From the NCBI RefSeq assembly GCF_001676725.1, contig NZ_CP016172.1, positions 3,968,001 through 4,032,000 on the forward strand: 64,000 nt of DNA, written 5' to 3'. Below the pieces are notes generated by a model, which worked only from the letters and a program-made list of their open reading frames with translations, was not told where the DNA came from and searched no databases. The first letter of the stretch is position 1, and the number at the start of each line of letters is the position of its first letter. Of the stretch, positions 34,732 to 44,452 are shown piece after piece. The stretch is from Bordetella flabilis. Lineage in GTDB: Bacteria > Pseudomonadota > Gammaproteobacteria > Burkholderiales > Burkholderiaceae_B. Made by a program: the position numbers and the translations under genes.

Positions 34732-35859
34732 ATGCCCCGCATCGAAGCCATCGAAGTCTGCAGCGCCGCCGTGCCGCTGGACAAGGTCACCTCGTTTTCC
34801 ACGCGCACCGTCAGCACCCGTCACTACGGCCTGGTCAAGGTCCGATCCACGGACGGCACCACCGGCATCGGCTTCTGCTATGTCGGCAGCGCGGGCGGCG
34901 CATTGTTTACGGTGGCCGTCGAACAATTGCTTGCGCCGCTGCTCATCGGACAGGACTCGCTGGCTGTCGAACGCTTGTGGGAAACGATGTACCGGGAGGC
35001 CCTGCTGCAGGGCCGTGCGGGCACGGTGATGCGCGCGCTCAGCGCCCTGGACACCGCGCTGTGGGACTTGAACGCGCGCAGTGTGGGGCTGCCCCTGCAC
35101 AAGTACCTGGGCGCGTACGAACTTGAAAGCGTCCCCGCCTATGCCAGCGGCGGGTACTACCTGGACGGCAAGACGCCGCAGCACCTTGGAGAAGAACTGG
35201 CCGGCTACGTCGCCAAAGGCTTCAAGGCCGTCAAGATGAAGGCCGGCCGCCTGACGCCGAAGGAGGAAGAGGCGCGCCTGCGCGCCGCGCGCGAAGCGGT
35301 CGGGCCGGACGTCGAGCTCATGCTGGACCTGAACAACGCCTGGACCGACGTCACGCAGGCCATGCAGTATGTGCGCCGCTTCGAGCAGTACGACCCCTAC
35401 TTCCTGGAAGAGCCCTTTTTCCCGGATGACATCGAAAACCATGCCCGCCTGGCCAAACTGACGCGCGTGCCGATCGCCACCGCCGAGATCGGCTACGGCC
35501 GCTGGTACCACAAGGAACTGCTGGACCAGGGCGCGGCCGCCATCCTGCAGACCGATGCGCTGGTGTGCGGGGGCATCACGGAATGGAAGCGCATCGCGGC
35601 CACGGCCGCCTCCTATGGCGTGGTCCTGTGCCCGCACTGGTTCCACGACGTCCATGCGCCGCTCGTCGCCGCCACCGCCAACGCCCGCTACGTAGAATTC
35701 TTCTGGGACGACCAGGTGCTGAATTTCCGCAAGCTGGTGGACCGCCAGCTGGAGCACAAGAACGGTCGCGTGCTCTTGCATACCGAACCGGGGCTGGGTT
35801 TCGGTTTCGACGAAGCAGCAGTGGCCCGCCATGGCGCCTGGACTACGGTGCGGGGCTAA
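34732..35859 (+). CDS. Mandelate racemase/muconate lactonizing enzyme family protein
   Basis: An enolase-superfamily acid-sugar dehydratase or racemase of 375 residues. The N-terminal capping domain is followed by a TIM barrel with catalytic KxK (K168, K170), metal ligands D199, the EEP motif at E226-E227 and E252, and H302 in CPHWFHD as likely acid/base. KxK plus a late histidine places it in the mandelate-racemase subgroup. The ATG at 34732 has CGGAG upstream. It lies between its LysR regulator and a Bug binding protein, suggesting uptake and breakdown of one organic acid; the substrate is unknown. Confidence 0.88.
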   Translation: MPRIEAIEVCSAAVPLDKVTSFSTRTVSTRHYGLVKVRSTDGTTGIGFCYVGSAGGALFTVAVEQLLAPLLIGQDSLAVERLWETMYREALLQGRAGTVMRALSALDTALWDLNARSVGLPLHKYLGAYELESVPAYASGGYYLDGKTPQHLGEELAGYVAKGFKAVKMKAGRLTPKEEEARLRAAREAVGPDVELMLDLNNAWTDVTQAMQYVRRFEQYDPYFLEEPFFPDDIENHARLAKLTRVPIATAEIGYGRWYHKELLDQGAAAILQTDALVCGGITEWKRIAATAASYGVVLCPHWFHDVHAPLVAATANARYVEFFWDDQVLNFRKLVDRQLEHKNGRVLLHTEPGLGFGFDEAAVARHGAWTTVRG

Positions 35860-35956
35860 ACTCTGGACGCCGTTGCGTCACGCGCGGCGCCATGCCAGAA
35901 CGCCGCGGCCTCCCCCGCCGCGGCGCCAGGGCGGATAACAGAACAGGAGGAAGACA

Positions 35957-37018
35957 ATGGCACAGGCATATCGCAACGCGGTGGAAAAGGGTACGCAGGA
36001 CATCCATGTAGCGATGCATGAGACGGCGCGGGCGCCCGGCGCCCGGCATCGTGCCGGGGACCTGCTGCGGCGGATCGCCGGCGGCCTGGCCATGACAGCC
36101 ATCGCACTGGCGGCGTCGCCCGCGCGGGCCGACTATCCGGATAAACCGGTCAAGATCGTGGTGGCCTTCACGGCCGGCGGCACCACGGACATTCTTACGC
36201 GCGCCATCGCCAACAAGCTGGCGGAATCGCTCAAGCAATCGTTCATCATCGAGAACCGCCCCGGCGCAGGCGGCAATATCGGCACGGAATATGTAGTCCG
36301 TTCGGATCCGGACGGCTACACGCTGGTCGCGGACTCGGTGGGACCGATCGCCGTCAACTCGAGCCTGAACAAGCTCAATTACGATCCGCTGGTCGACCTG
36401 GTCCCGGTCGTGCAGTTCGCCGACGTGCCGAATGTGCTGGTCGTGCCTCCCGATGCGCCGGTACACAACGTGAAGGAGTTCGTGGCCTACGCCAAGGCCA
36501 ATTCCGGCAAGATCAACTACAGCTCGACGGGCATCGGCACATCGTCGCACCTGGCCAGCTATATGCTCATGCAGAAGCTCGGCGTGGACTCGACCCACAT
36601 TCCCTACAAGGGCGCCGATGCCTTGAACGACCTGCTCAGCGGACGGGTGCAGTTCATGTTTGCCACGATTCCTTCGGTTATCGGCCAGATCAAGGCCGGC
36701 AAGCTGCGCGCCATCGCGGTAAGCAGCAGCCGGCGGTCGGCGTCCATGCCGAACGTGCCGACCATCGCCGAAAGCGGCTTTCCGGGCTTCGAAGCGGGCT
36801 CCTGGTTCGGCCTGTTCGCGCCCAGGGGCACGCCCCCGGCCGCCATCGCCACCCTGAACCGGGCCGTGAATGATGCGCTCCCCAGCCTGAAGGACAAGAT
36901 GACGGCTGAAGGCGCGGACCCCGTGGGCGGCACCGCCGAGGCCTTCGGCGCGTTCACCCGCGCGGAACAGCAAAAGTGGAGCGCCCTGGTCAAGCAGATG
37001 GGCGCCAAGGCGGAGTAG
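35957..37018 (+). CDS. Bug-family (TctC-type) tripartite tricarboxylate transporter binding protein
   Basis: A periplasmic solute-binding protein of 353 residues. Family marks are DYPDKPVKIVVAFTAGG just after the signal and NRPGAGGNIGTEYV. The start ATG at 35957 follows a strong AGGAGGAAG, which supports an unusually long N-region of about 36 residues before the hydrophobic signal core (RIAGGLAMTAIALAASPARA). No TctA/TctB membrane subunits are near; orphan Bug proteins are abundant in Bordetella-like genomes. The neighbouring enolase-family gene suggests the ligand is the same organic acid. Confidence 0.9.
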   Translation: MAQAYRNAVEKGTQDIHVAMHETARAPGARHRAGDLLRRIAGGLAMTAIALAASPARADYPDKPVKIVVAFTAGGTTDILTRAIANKLAESLKQSFIIENRPGAGGNIGTEYVVRSDPDGYTLVADSVGPIAVNSSLNKLNYDPLVDLVPVVQFADVPNVLVVPPDAPVHNVKEFVAYAKANSGKINYSSTGIGTSSHLASYMLMQKLGVDSTHIPYKGADALNDLLSGRVQFMFATIPSVIGQIKAGKLRAIAVSSSRRSASMPNVPTIAESGFPGFEAGSWFGLFAPRGTPPAAIATLNRAVNDALPSLKDKMTAEGADPVGGTAEAFGAFTRAEQQKWSALVKQMGAKAE

Positions 37019-37114
37019 CCAGGCTGTCCCGGTTCGATCTCGATACGCCGGCGCGGGCGGTGGGCCGGCATGCCGGCGCCGCCATGCATACGGGCCTGGA
37101 TCGCATTCCGGGAC

Positions 37115-38761
37115 TCAGGCGTGCGCGGGGCCGGCCTTGCCGCTGCTGCGGCGCAGCCGCCATTCGAGCAATTCGAACAGCAGTTCGCTGATCAAGGCCA
37201 TGGCGGCGGCCGGCAAGGCGCCCGCCAGCAGCATCTGCCTGTCGTTCAAGGCCAGCCCCGTTACGATGCGCTCGCCGAAACCGCCGGCGCCGATGAACGC
37301 CGCGATGGTGGCCGTGCCAATCGCGATGGCGCTGGCCGTGCGCACGCCTGCCACGATCGTCGCGCGTGCGAGGGGCAATTCGACCAGCGTCATGCGCTGG
37401 GCCGCCGTCATGCCCAGCGCCGTCGCGGCCATGCGCATGCCGGGCGATACCTCGTCCAGGCCGGCGCAGGTATTGCGCATTACCGGCAACAGCGCATACA
37501 GCGTCAGCGCAGCCAGTGCCGGCACGGCGCCGATGCGACCCGTCAATGAAATCAGCACGGCCAGCATGGCCAGGGACGGCACCGTTTGCAACAGGCCCGT
37601 CATGCCCAGCACGATGGCGCGCAGGCGCCGGCGGCTGTACACGAATACCCCAGCCGGCACGGCGACGACCACCGCGATGCCGACGGCGACGGACACCAGC
37701 ATCAGGTGCTGCCATGCCAGGCGGCCCAGATCGGGGCCGGTGAGCTTGCGCCAGAAGCCGTAGCTTTCGGTGTCCCCTGCGCCTGGCGTAGCGTCGGGCG
37801 CGGCCAGGCGATCGCGCGCGATCACGTCGAACGGGACGCCGTCGAGCTCCGCACGCGCATTCATCGCGATCATGGCCCGCTCGTCGATGGTGCCGGCCAG
37901 CGTGCGCATGGCGGCCCAGGCCGCGGGGAACCGCGCCGGCACATCCAGCCGGTACAGGACCACGGCGTCGTAGCGCGGGAAATAGCCCTGGTCGTCGACC
38001 AGTGTACGCAGGCCCAGCACGTCGATCTTGGCGTCGGTGGTGTAGATGTCGATCACATCCACCTGGTGTTTCTGGATCGCGTCATAGGCCAGGCCGTGAT
38101 CCAGCCCGGTGGGCTTCTGCGGCAACCCATAGCGACGTGCCAGTCCGCCCCATCCATCGGCGCGGCCGATGAATTCGCTGGACAAGCCCAGCCGCAGTTC
38201 CGGATGGCGCGACAGGTCGCTGAGCGTGCGTATGCCGAGCCGGTCGGCGTCGCTCGCCCGCATGGCCAGCGCATACCCGTCGTTGAACCCGAAGGGAATA
38301 TCCACCCCCAGCCCCAGCGCCGCCAAGGGCGCGCGCATCTGCTCCAGCGACATCGGGTTGGGACTCTTGAGTATTTCCAGCGCGATGGTCCCCACGTATT
38401 CCGGGTACAGGTCGATGCTGCCCGCACGCAGCGCCTGGTAGACGATGGCGGTATTGCCGAGCCCTTGCAGGACGATGGGTGCGCGCCCGGTCTGGCGGAG
38501 GGTCTGCTGCGCCAGGAGCTGCGCCAGGATGTACGACTCGGTGAAACGCTTGGAGCCGATGCGCGGCACCGGGGCGCCGGCGCCATCCGGGGAGGCCGCG
38601 GATGGAAGGGTGGGCGATGTGCCGGCGTCCGCGGCGGCGGCGCCAACAGGCCATAGCCATAAGGCGGCCACCACGGCGAGCAGGAACCGCGCGAGCAGGC
38701 GGACAGCGGTGGGCGCGCACGCCGGCAGGGGCGCCACAAACGGCAGGACGGGCGGGATCAT
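37115..38761 (-). CDS. Glycine-betaine/osmoprotectant ABC transporter, fused binding protein and permease
   Basis: One 548-residue chain joins an OpuAC-type quaternary-amine binding domain (about residues 65-335, starting RIGSKRFTESYILAQLL) to a MetI-type permease (about 350-535, with the EAA-like loop around GLDEVSPGMRMAATALGM). A signal-anchor precedes the binding domain. Here the binding domain is N-terminal. I start at the ATG at 38761; an earlier in-frame ATG at 38842 would overlap the divergent LON-domain gene. No ATPase gene is next to it, so it must use one encoded elsewhere. Betaine, choline or another trimethylammonium compound is the expected ligand. Confidence 0.85.
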   Translation of the reverse strand: MIPPVLPFVAPLPACAPTAVRLLARFLLAVVAALWLWPVGAAAADAGTSPTLPSAASPDGAGAPVPRIGSKRFTESYILAQLLAQQTLRQTGRAPIVLQGLGNTAIVYQALRAGSIDLYPEYVGTIALEILKSPNPMSLEQMRAPLAALGLGVDIPFGFNDGYALAMRASDADRLGIRTLSDLSRHPELRLGLSSEFIGRADGWGGLARRYGLPQKPTGLDHGLAYDAIQKHQVDVIDIYTTDAKIDVLGLRTLVDDQGYFPRYDAVVLYRLDVPARFPAAWAAMRTLAGTIDERAMIAMNARAELDGVPFDVIARDRLAAPDATPGAGDTESYGFWRKLTGPDLGRLAWQHLMLVSVAVGIAVVVAVPAGVFVYSRRRLRAIVLGMTGLLQTVPSLAMLAVLISLTGRIGAVPALAALTLYALLPVMRNTCAGLDEVSPGMRMAATALGMTAAQRMTLVELPLARATIVAGVRTASAIAIGTATIAAFIGAGGFGERIVTGLALNDRQMLLAGALPAAAMALISELLFELLEWRLRRSSGKAGPAHA

Positions 38762-38826
38762 CCGGGTAGGCGGGCGTATGAGCGCGGCATGGATAACGGG
38801 AAACGGCAATTGTGCCATCATGCCGC

Positions 38827-39441
38827 ATGGCGACGATTCCATTGTTCCCCCTTGGCAACGCCCTATTCCCGGATGGCGTCATGCATTTGCGCGTGTTCGA
38901 GATCCGTTATCTGGACATGATCGCCAAATGCGTCGCCGAAGGATCGTCTTTCGGAATCGTGCCCTTGCTGGCCGGCCGCGAGGTCCGCACACCGGAAGGC
39001 AAGGAAACGCTGGCTGGCGCGGGCACGTTGGCGGGCATCGTGGAATCTGTGAGCCCGATGCCGGGCCTGCTGCAGGTTGTGTGTGCCGGCACCAGCCGCT
39101 TCCGCCTGTTGTCCGCCAGCCAGGGCAAGTTCGGCTTGTGGACGGGCGAGATCGAGCTTCTGGACGATGACCCCGTGCACGAGATCCCTCCGCCATTGCA
39201 GCGCAGCGCCAACGCACTGGGCGCCGTGATCGCGGACCTGCAACGCCGCGCCACGCCGCCTGCCCTCATGCCCCTGGCGCCGCCGTTCCGGCTGGATGAG
39301 TCCGGCTGGGTGGCCAACCGCTGGGGCGAGATCCTGCCGATCGCCATGCAGGTCAAGCAGGAACTGCTGCTGGTGGTCGACCCTACCGAGCGCCTGGCGC
39401 GCGTCCAGGTCCTGCTGCAGGAACGGGACTTACTGCCGTGA
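38827..39441 (+). CDS. LON peptidase substrate-binding domain protein
   Basis: A 204-residue protein that consists only of the N-terminal substrate-recognition domain of Lon (IPLFPLGNALFPDGVMHLRVFE at the start), with no ATPase or protease domain. Such stand-alone LON-domain proteins are widespread and of unknown role. The ATG at 38827 was chosen because the conserved domain begins at residue 3. It is divergent from the transporter fusion and its last 12 bases overlap the end of the convergent glucosidase gene. Confidence 0.87.
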   Translation: MATIPLFPLGNALFPDGVMHLRVFEIRYLDMIAKCVAEGSSFGIVPLLAGREVRTPEGKETLAGAGTLAGIVESVSPMPGLLQVVCAGTSRFRLLSASQGKFGLWTGEIELLDDDPVHEIPPPLQRSANALGAVIADLQRRATPPALMPLAPPFRLDESGWVANRWGEILPIAMQVKQELLLVVDPTERLARVQVLLQERDLLP

Positions 39442-42177
39442 GTCCGCCTCCAGCGGAACAGCGTCGGCCTCGCCCACCGGCATCCCGGCGCTGACATCGG
39501 GCACATGCCCGCTGGCTTCGCGCCGGCGCGGCTGCAGCAACAAGGCGACCAGGGCGGTCCACCCCGTCTGGTGCGACGCGCCCAGGCCCCGGCCGGTGTC
39601 GCCGTGGAAGAACTCGTGGAACAGCACCATGTCGCGTGAGGCGGGATCAGTCTGCAACAGCGGATAACCGGCCATGGACGGGCGTTCTCCCTGCCCGTCC
39701 TTCAGGAACAGCGTGGTCACGCGCCGCGCCAGCGCATCGGCGATCTCGCGCAGCGAATGGCGCCGGCCCGAGCCGGTCGGGTATTCAACCCTGAACTCCT
39801 CGCCGTAATAGCGGTGGAACTCGTACATCGCCTCGATCAGCATGTAGTTCACCGGCAGCCACACCGGTCCGCGCCAGTTGGAATTACCGCCGAATACGCG
39901 CGAATCCGATTCGCCCGGCTGGTAACGGATACCGAAGCTCTGGCCGTTGTGCCGCAGTTCGAACGGATGCTCGCGATGGGCCTGCGACAGGCCGCGCACC
40001 CCGTACGGAGACAGGAATTCCGATTCGTCCAGTGCGCGCCGCAGCAGCGCCTTGACGCGATGTCCGCGCAGCAGCGACAGCAGCGCGGAATTGCCCTTGC
40101 CCGGTTCCGTCCAGCGCGAAACCAGCTTGGCCAGGTCGGGACGATGGCGCAGGAACCAGCGCAGGCGTTCCTTGAAGCCGGGCAGACGGCCATGTACCCG
40201 TTCCTCCAGCACTTGAACGGCGAACAGGGGAATCAGGCCCACGATGGAGCGGACGCGCATCGGCAGCGCCGGCTGGCCCGGCAGGTGCAGCGAGTCGTAG
40301 AAAAACTCATCGTCTTCGTCCCACAGGCCGGTTTCGCATTCGTCGCCGCTGTTGACGGCCTCGGCGATGTACAGGAAGTGCTCGAAGAACTTGACCGCGA
40401 TATCGACGAAGGTCTTGTTCACCGTGGCCAGTTCCAGCGCGATGCGCATCATGTCCAGCGCATAGGCGGCCATCCAGGCGGTGCCATCCGCCTGGTCGAT
40501 GTGCCCGCCGGTGGGCAGTGGCGCGGAGCGGTCGAAAATACCGATATTGTCCAGGCCCAGGAAACCGCCCTGGAAGATATTGCGTCCGTCGGCGTCGCGC
40601 CGGTTCACCCACCAGCCGAAGTTCAACAGCAGCTTGTGGAAGATCAGTTCCAGGAAGTCGTGGTCCGGCACGCCGTTCCAGGCGCGGTCGATTTCGTAGA
40701 CGCGCCATGTCGCCCACGCATGCACGGGCGGGTTGCCGTCGCCGAATGCCCACTCATAGGCCGGCAGTTGTCCGTTCGGATGCTGGTAGCGGTCCTTCAC
40801 CAGCAGCAGGAGCTGATTCTTGGCGAAGGCGGGATCGACCAGGGCCAGGGCCACCGCCTGGAAGGCGAGGTCCCATGAGGCATACCAGGGATACTCCCAT
40901 TTATCCGGCATGGAAATGATTTCGGCATTGCACAGGTGGCGCCACTCCGCGTTGCGGCCTCGACGGCGGCGCGCCGCAGGCGCCGGTTGCGCGGCATCAC
41001 CGTCCAGCCACCGCGTCACGTCGAATTCGTAATACTGCTTGGACCACAACAGCCCCGCCAGCGCCTGCCGTTGCACCAGCCGCGCGTCCGCATCTTCGAT
41101 GTCCTGCTGCAGGCAGGCATAGAAGGCATCGGCCTCGGCGCGCCGCAGCGCGATCACGGCGTCCATATCGACCGCTGCGGCATCGCGCCGCGCCTCGGGC
41201 TGCAGGCGGAAATACACTGCGGTGCGACCGCGCGGCGGCAGATGCAGTACGGTATGTGCCGCGACGCGCGTACCGGCATCGCGCCGTACCGCGTCGGCGG
41301 CCCCATGCACGACGTAATCGTTGATGCCGTCCTTGAACGGGCCCGGCCCCTCATTGCCGAACAGCCGGCGCACATTGGTTTCGTTTTCGCAGAACAGCCA
41401 CTGCACCGTGCCGGGCGCGCGGGCCGAGGCCACCATGGGTTCGTAGGCGGGATGCTGAGCCAGTACCGCCATGCCGGCGCGGTCGGGCACCAATTCGAGC
41501 GAAGGCTTGGCCGATACGCCATCCCACGACCACGTATTGCGTGCCCACAGCTGGGGCAACACGTGCAGCGTCGCATCTTCCGCGCTGGGGTTTTCGACGG
41601 TCACGCGCATGACGATATCGTCGGGCGCGTGCTTGGCATACTCCACCGTGACATCGAAATAGCGCTGGTCGTCGAACACGCCCGTATCCAGGATCTCGTA
41701 TTCCGGCTGGTCGGGGCCGCGCGCCGCGTTCTCCGCCACCAGATCCGCATAGGGAAACGCGGACATCGGATACCGGTACATCATCCGCATATAGGAATGC
41801 GTGGGTGTGGCGTCAAGGTAGAAGTAAAGCTCCTTGACGTCCTCGCCATGATTGCCCTCGGCGTTGGTCAGGCCGAACAGGCGCTCCTTGATGATGGGAT
41901 CGCGGCCGTTCCACAAGGCCACCGACATGCACCACCGCAGGCGATCGTCGCCAAAGCCGGCGATACCGTCTTCGCCCCAGCGATAGGCGCGGCTGCGCGC
42001 GTGATCGTGCGGGAAGTAATCCCACGCCGTGCCGTTATCGCTGTAGTCCTCCCGCACGGTGCCCCATTGGCGTTCGCTCAGGTAGGGCCCCCAGCGCCGC
42101 CACGGCGCGGTGTCGGCCTCGCGCAGCCGCTGGCCCTCGGCGGTCTGGGACAATGGGGTGGCTTGCTCCGGCGGCAT
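39430..42177 (-). CDS. GH63-like glucosidase
   Basis: A 915-residue cytoplasmic glycoside hydrolase with an (alpha/alpha)6-barrel C-terminal domain. The N-terminus (PWRRWGPYLSERQWGTVREDYSDNGTAWDYFPHDHARSRAYRWGEDGI) is characteristic of the GH63/MGH1-like bacterial family, some of whose members act on mannosylglycerate, glucosylglycerate or alpha-glucosides. No signal peptide. It is followed upstream by the debranching enzyme (32-base gap) in the same direction. With otsAB nearby, a substrate such as trehalose, glycogen or a compatible-solute glucoside is likely but not shown. Confidence 0.82.
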   Translation of the reverse strand: MPPEQATPLSQTAEGQRLREADTAPWRRWGPYLSERQWGTVREDYSDNGTAWDYFPHDHARSRAYRWGEDGIAGFGDDRLRWCMSVALWNGRDPIIKERLFGLTNAEGNHGEDVKELYFYLDATPTHSYMRMMYRYPMSAFPYADLVAENAARGPDQPEYEILDTGVFDDQRYFDVTVEYAKHAPDDIVMRVTVENPSAEDATLHVLPQLWARNTWSWDGVSAKPSLELVPDRAGMAVLAQHPAYEPMVASARAPGTVQWLFCENETNVRRLFGNEGPGPFKDGINDYVVHGAADAVRRDAGTRVAAHTVLHLPPRGRTAVYFRLQPEARRDAAAVDMDAVIALRRAEADAFYACLQQDIEDADARLVQRQALAGLLWSKQYYEFDVTRWLDGDAAQPAPAARRRRGRNAEWRHLCNAEIISMPDKWEYPWYASWDLAFQAVALALVDPAFAKNQLLLLVKDRYQHPNGQLPAYEWAFGDGNPPVHAWATWRVYEIDRAWNGVPDHDFLELIFHKLLLNFGWWVNRRDADGRNIFQGGFLGLDNIGIFDRSAPLPTGGHIDQADGTAWMAAYALDMMRIALELATVNKTFVDIAVKFFEHFLYIAEAVNSGDECETGLWDEDDEFFYDSLHLPGQPALPMRVRSIVGLIPLFAVQVLEERVHGRLPGFKERLRWFLRHRPDLAKLVSRWTEPGKGNSALLSLLRGHRVKALLRRALDESEFLSPYGVRGLSQAHREHPFELRHNGQSFGIRYQPGESDSRVFGGNSNWRGPVWLPVNYMLIEAMYEFHRYYGEEFRVEYPTGSGRRHSLREIADALARRVTTLFLKDGQGERPSMAGYPLLQTDPASRDMVLFHEFFHGDTGRGLGASHQTGWTALVALLLQPRRREASGHVPDVSAGMPVGEADAVPLEADSRQ

Positions 42178-42209
42178 GGCGCGTCCTTGCAGGAAGGAAA
42201 ACCGTGAAT

Positions 42210-44249
42210 TTACTCCGCTCCGGCGGCGGCGCCCTCAAGTTCATCGAGCATGGCCTGCATACGCAGGCATTCACCCACCGACCAGGCCTGGAACGGCGTA
42301 CCGCCGCAACGGTGCGGCGCATCGCCGTCGACCACCTCTGAAACGTGGTCCAGGCCGGCCTGGTCCAGATGCCGCAGCAGCGGCGCCAGAAAGCGCTCGC
42401 GCGCCCGAGCCAACGCGGTGGCATCCAGGTTGCCCTCCTTGCGCCGCACGCGCAACCACGCCTGCAGGAAGGAGCCCAGCAGCCACGGCCAGGCGGTGCC
42501 CTGGTGATATGCCGCATCCCGTTCGAGAGGTCCGCCGCGGTAGTGCCCGATATACCCGGGATCGCCCGGCGCCAGCGTGCGCAAGCCCAGGGGCGTCCAG
42601 AGCTCTCGCTCGACCTGCGCCAGGACGGCGCGCGCCAAGGGGCCGGCCAGCACGGCGTGCGGCAGCCCCCCCACGGCGAAGATCTGGTTGGGCCGGATGC
42701 TGCCGTCAGCGCGGCCGGGCTCATGGTCCGCGTCGACCACGTCGTAGAGGCCGCTGCCGTCGGGCTTGGGAAAGCGCTGGAGGAAGGCCGCGGTGGCGCG
42801 CTGCTCCAACGCTCGCCAGCCGCTGTTCCATGCCTGGCCGATACGCAAGGCGTTGATCCACAGCGCCTGCACCTCCACCGGCTTGCCGATGCGCGGGGTC
42901 ACCACCCAATCGCCCACCTTGGCATCCATCCAGGTCAACTGCAGGCCCGGGCATCCCGCGCTCAGCAGGCCGTCGGCATCGGCCCGTATGCCATGGCGCG
43001 TGCCCGCGGCATAGCCCGCCAGAATGGCATCGCAGGCGTCCTGCAGGCGCGCGCTGTCCTCCGGGCCGGCATGCCCGGTGGCCAGGTACTCGTGCGCCGA
43101 TACGATGAACCACAGCGCGGAATCCACGGCGTTGTACGCCGGCGCGCCGCCGTCGTCCGGAAAGCGGTTCGGCAGCATGCCCTCGGACAGATATGGCACC
43201 CACGCCAGCAGGATATCGCGCGCTTCCTTCAGCCGGCCCGTCGCCAGCAACAGGCCGCGCAGCGCGATGAAGGTATCGCGGCCCCAGTCCGTGAACCAGG
43301 GGAAGCCGGCCAGCAAGGTCAGCCCTTTATCGCGCGAGACGACATAAGCGTCTGCCGACCGATGGAGCCGACTGGCAAAGGCCGCACGCCGAGCCGCTTC
43401 CGCCGCCATGCGGCGGGTCGCCAACAACAGCGCGTCTTCAGCCGGTGCGGTATCGGGGCCGGCCTGCCCGCCCTTGTCGAGCGCGGCGGACGCACGCCTC
43501 CCGTCCTCCGCGTGGAGCACCATGACGGCGGGCGCGGCAGCAAGGTCGAAGGCGAACACGCCCGGCGTCGCCAGGTCCTCGATATCGTCGAGCCCGCGCT
43601 CGCGTTCGCGCACATAGCAGAAGTTGCGATACCAGTCCGGTTCCTGGGTATAGCGTCCATTGGTGCGTGCCACGATTGCCGGCAGCCCCCCATAAGGGCG
43701 CCAGCGGACCTGCTGTCCGTCTACCTGCGCGTTGAAATCGAAGACATTGTTTTCGCGATGCAAGGCGTGATAGTCCCGTCCCGACAACAGCGGGCGCACC
43801 CGCAGCGTCAGGCCTGCCTGCACGGCGGCCGCCCCTGGACCCGGCTCCAGCTCCCAGCGCAGCACCGTTTCGGCGGTATCCTTGGCGACGACACATGCCA
43901 TGCGCACGACCCGGCCGTCGTCCAGCGCCAGCCGCCACGTCGGCCAGGGGTGGAGATCGAAAGACACGCAACGCGCCGCGTCGGCGGGAACGATGAGGTC
44001 GGGCGCGTAGCACTGGCGGGTCAGGGCCTGCCGCCGTCCCGCTGTCTCGATCCAGGCCTCGACCCCGTTCACCAGCACCACTCGTCCGGCGGGGGGTTGG
44101 GTGGCACAAAGCAGCAAGGCGTTATAGCGGCGGGTCCGCAGTCCACTGGCCGTGCCGGAGGCGAAACCGCCCTGGCCATCGGCCTCCAGCCACTCGTTCC
44201 AGGCGACCGGGACGTCGCGGGCCCCGCCGGCATCCAGGGCGGCCGTCAT
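42210..44249 (-). CDS. Glycogen debranching enzyme, amylo-alpha-1,6-glucosidase family
   Basis: A 679-residue protein with the GDE N-terminal domain (about 1-250, FASGTASGLRTRRYNALLLCA) and a C-terminal six-helix-barrel amylo-alpha-1,6-glucosidase domain (from about 290, FPWFTDWGRDTFIALRGLLLATGR). It would cleave alpha-1,6 branch stubs in glycogen or a related alpha-glucan. The ATG at 44249 gives the family N-terminus (WNEWLEADGQGGFASG). It is cotranscribed with the GH63-like gene, and divergent from the unknown 83-residue gene. Confidence 0.88.
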   Translation of the reverse strand: MTAALDAGGARDVPVAWNEWLEADGQGGFASGTASGLRTRRYNALLLCATQPPAGRVVLVNGVEAWIETAGRRQALTRQCYAPDLIVPADAARCVSFDLHPWPTWRLALDDGRVVRMACVVAKDTAETVLRWELEPGPGAAAVQAGLTLRVRPLLSGRDYHALHRENNVFDFNAQVDGQQVRWRPYGGLPAIVARTNGRYTQEPDWYRNFCYVRERERGLDDIEDLATPGVFAFDLAAAPAVMVLHAEDGRRASAALDKGGQAGPDTAPAEDALLLATRRMAAEAARRAAFASRLHRSADAYVVSRDKGLTLLAGFPWFTDWGRDTFIALRGLLLATGRLKEARDILLAWVPYLSEGMLPNRFPDDGGAPAYNAVDSALWFIVSAHEYLATGHAGPEDSARLQDACDAILAGYAAGTRHGIRADADGLLSAGCPGLQLTWMDAKVGDWVVTPRIGKPVEVQALWINALRIGQAWNSGWRALEQRATAAFLQRFPKPDGSGLYDVVDADHEPGRADGSIRPNQIFAVGGLPHAVLAGPLARAVLAQVERELWTPLGLRTLAPGDPGYIGHYRGGPLERDAAYHQGTAWPWLLGSFLQAWLRVRRKEGNLDATALARARERFLAPLLRHLDQAGLDHVSEVVDGDAPHRCGGTPFQAWSVGECLRMQAMLDELEGAAAGAE

Positions 44250-44380
44250 GCCGCAGGCCCCGTCGGTACGCTCACCTCGCTGCAATGCACCATTGCGGTG
44301 TTTTTCCTGGCCCACGTGCACCGCGAAAAAGCAATTCGACGCTTATTTGCAACCGGATTCCAGCACCCGCCAGAATAATG

Positions 44381-44410
44381 TTGCGGCGCGTCAAAACCAG
44401 TGCCTATCAT
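44381..44410 (+). promoter_or_regulatory. Candidate sigma-70 promoter of the 83-residue protein gene
   Basis: TTGCGG (44381-44386), an 18-base spacer and TATCAT (44405-44410). Transcription would begin near 44417 and give a 36-nt leader with AGGAG at 44441-44445. Confidence 0.45.
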
Positions 44411-44452
44411 GGTCGCATCCCCCTTCGTTTTGCCTTTGACAGGAGTCGCACC

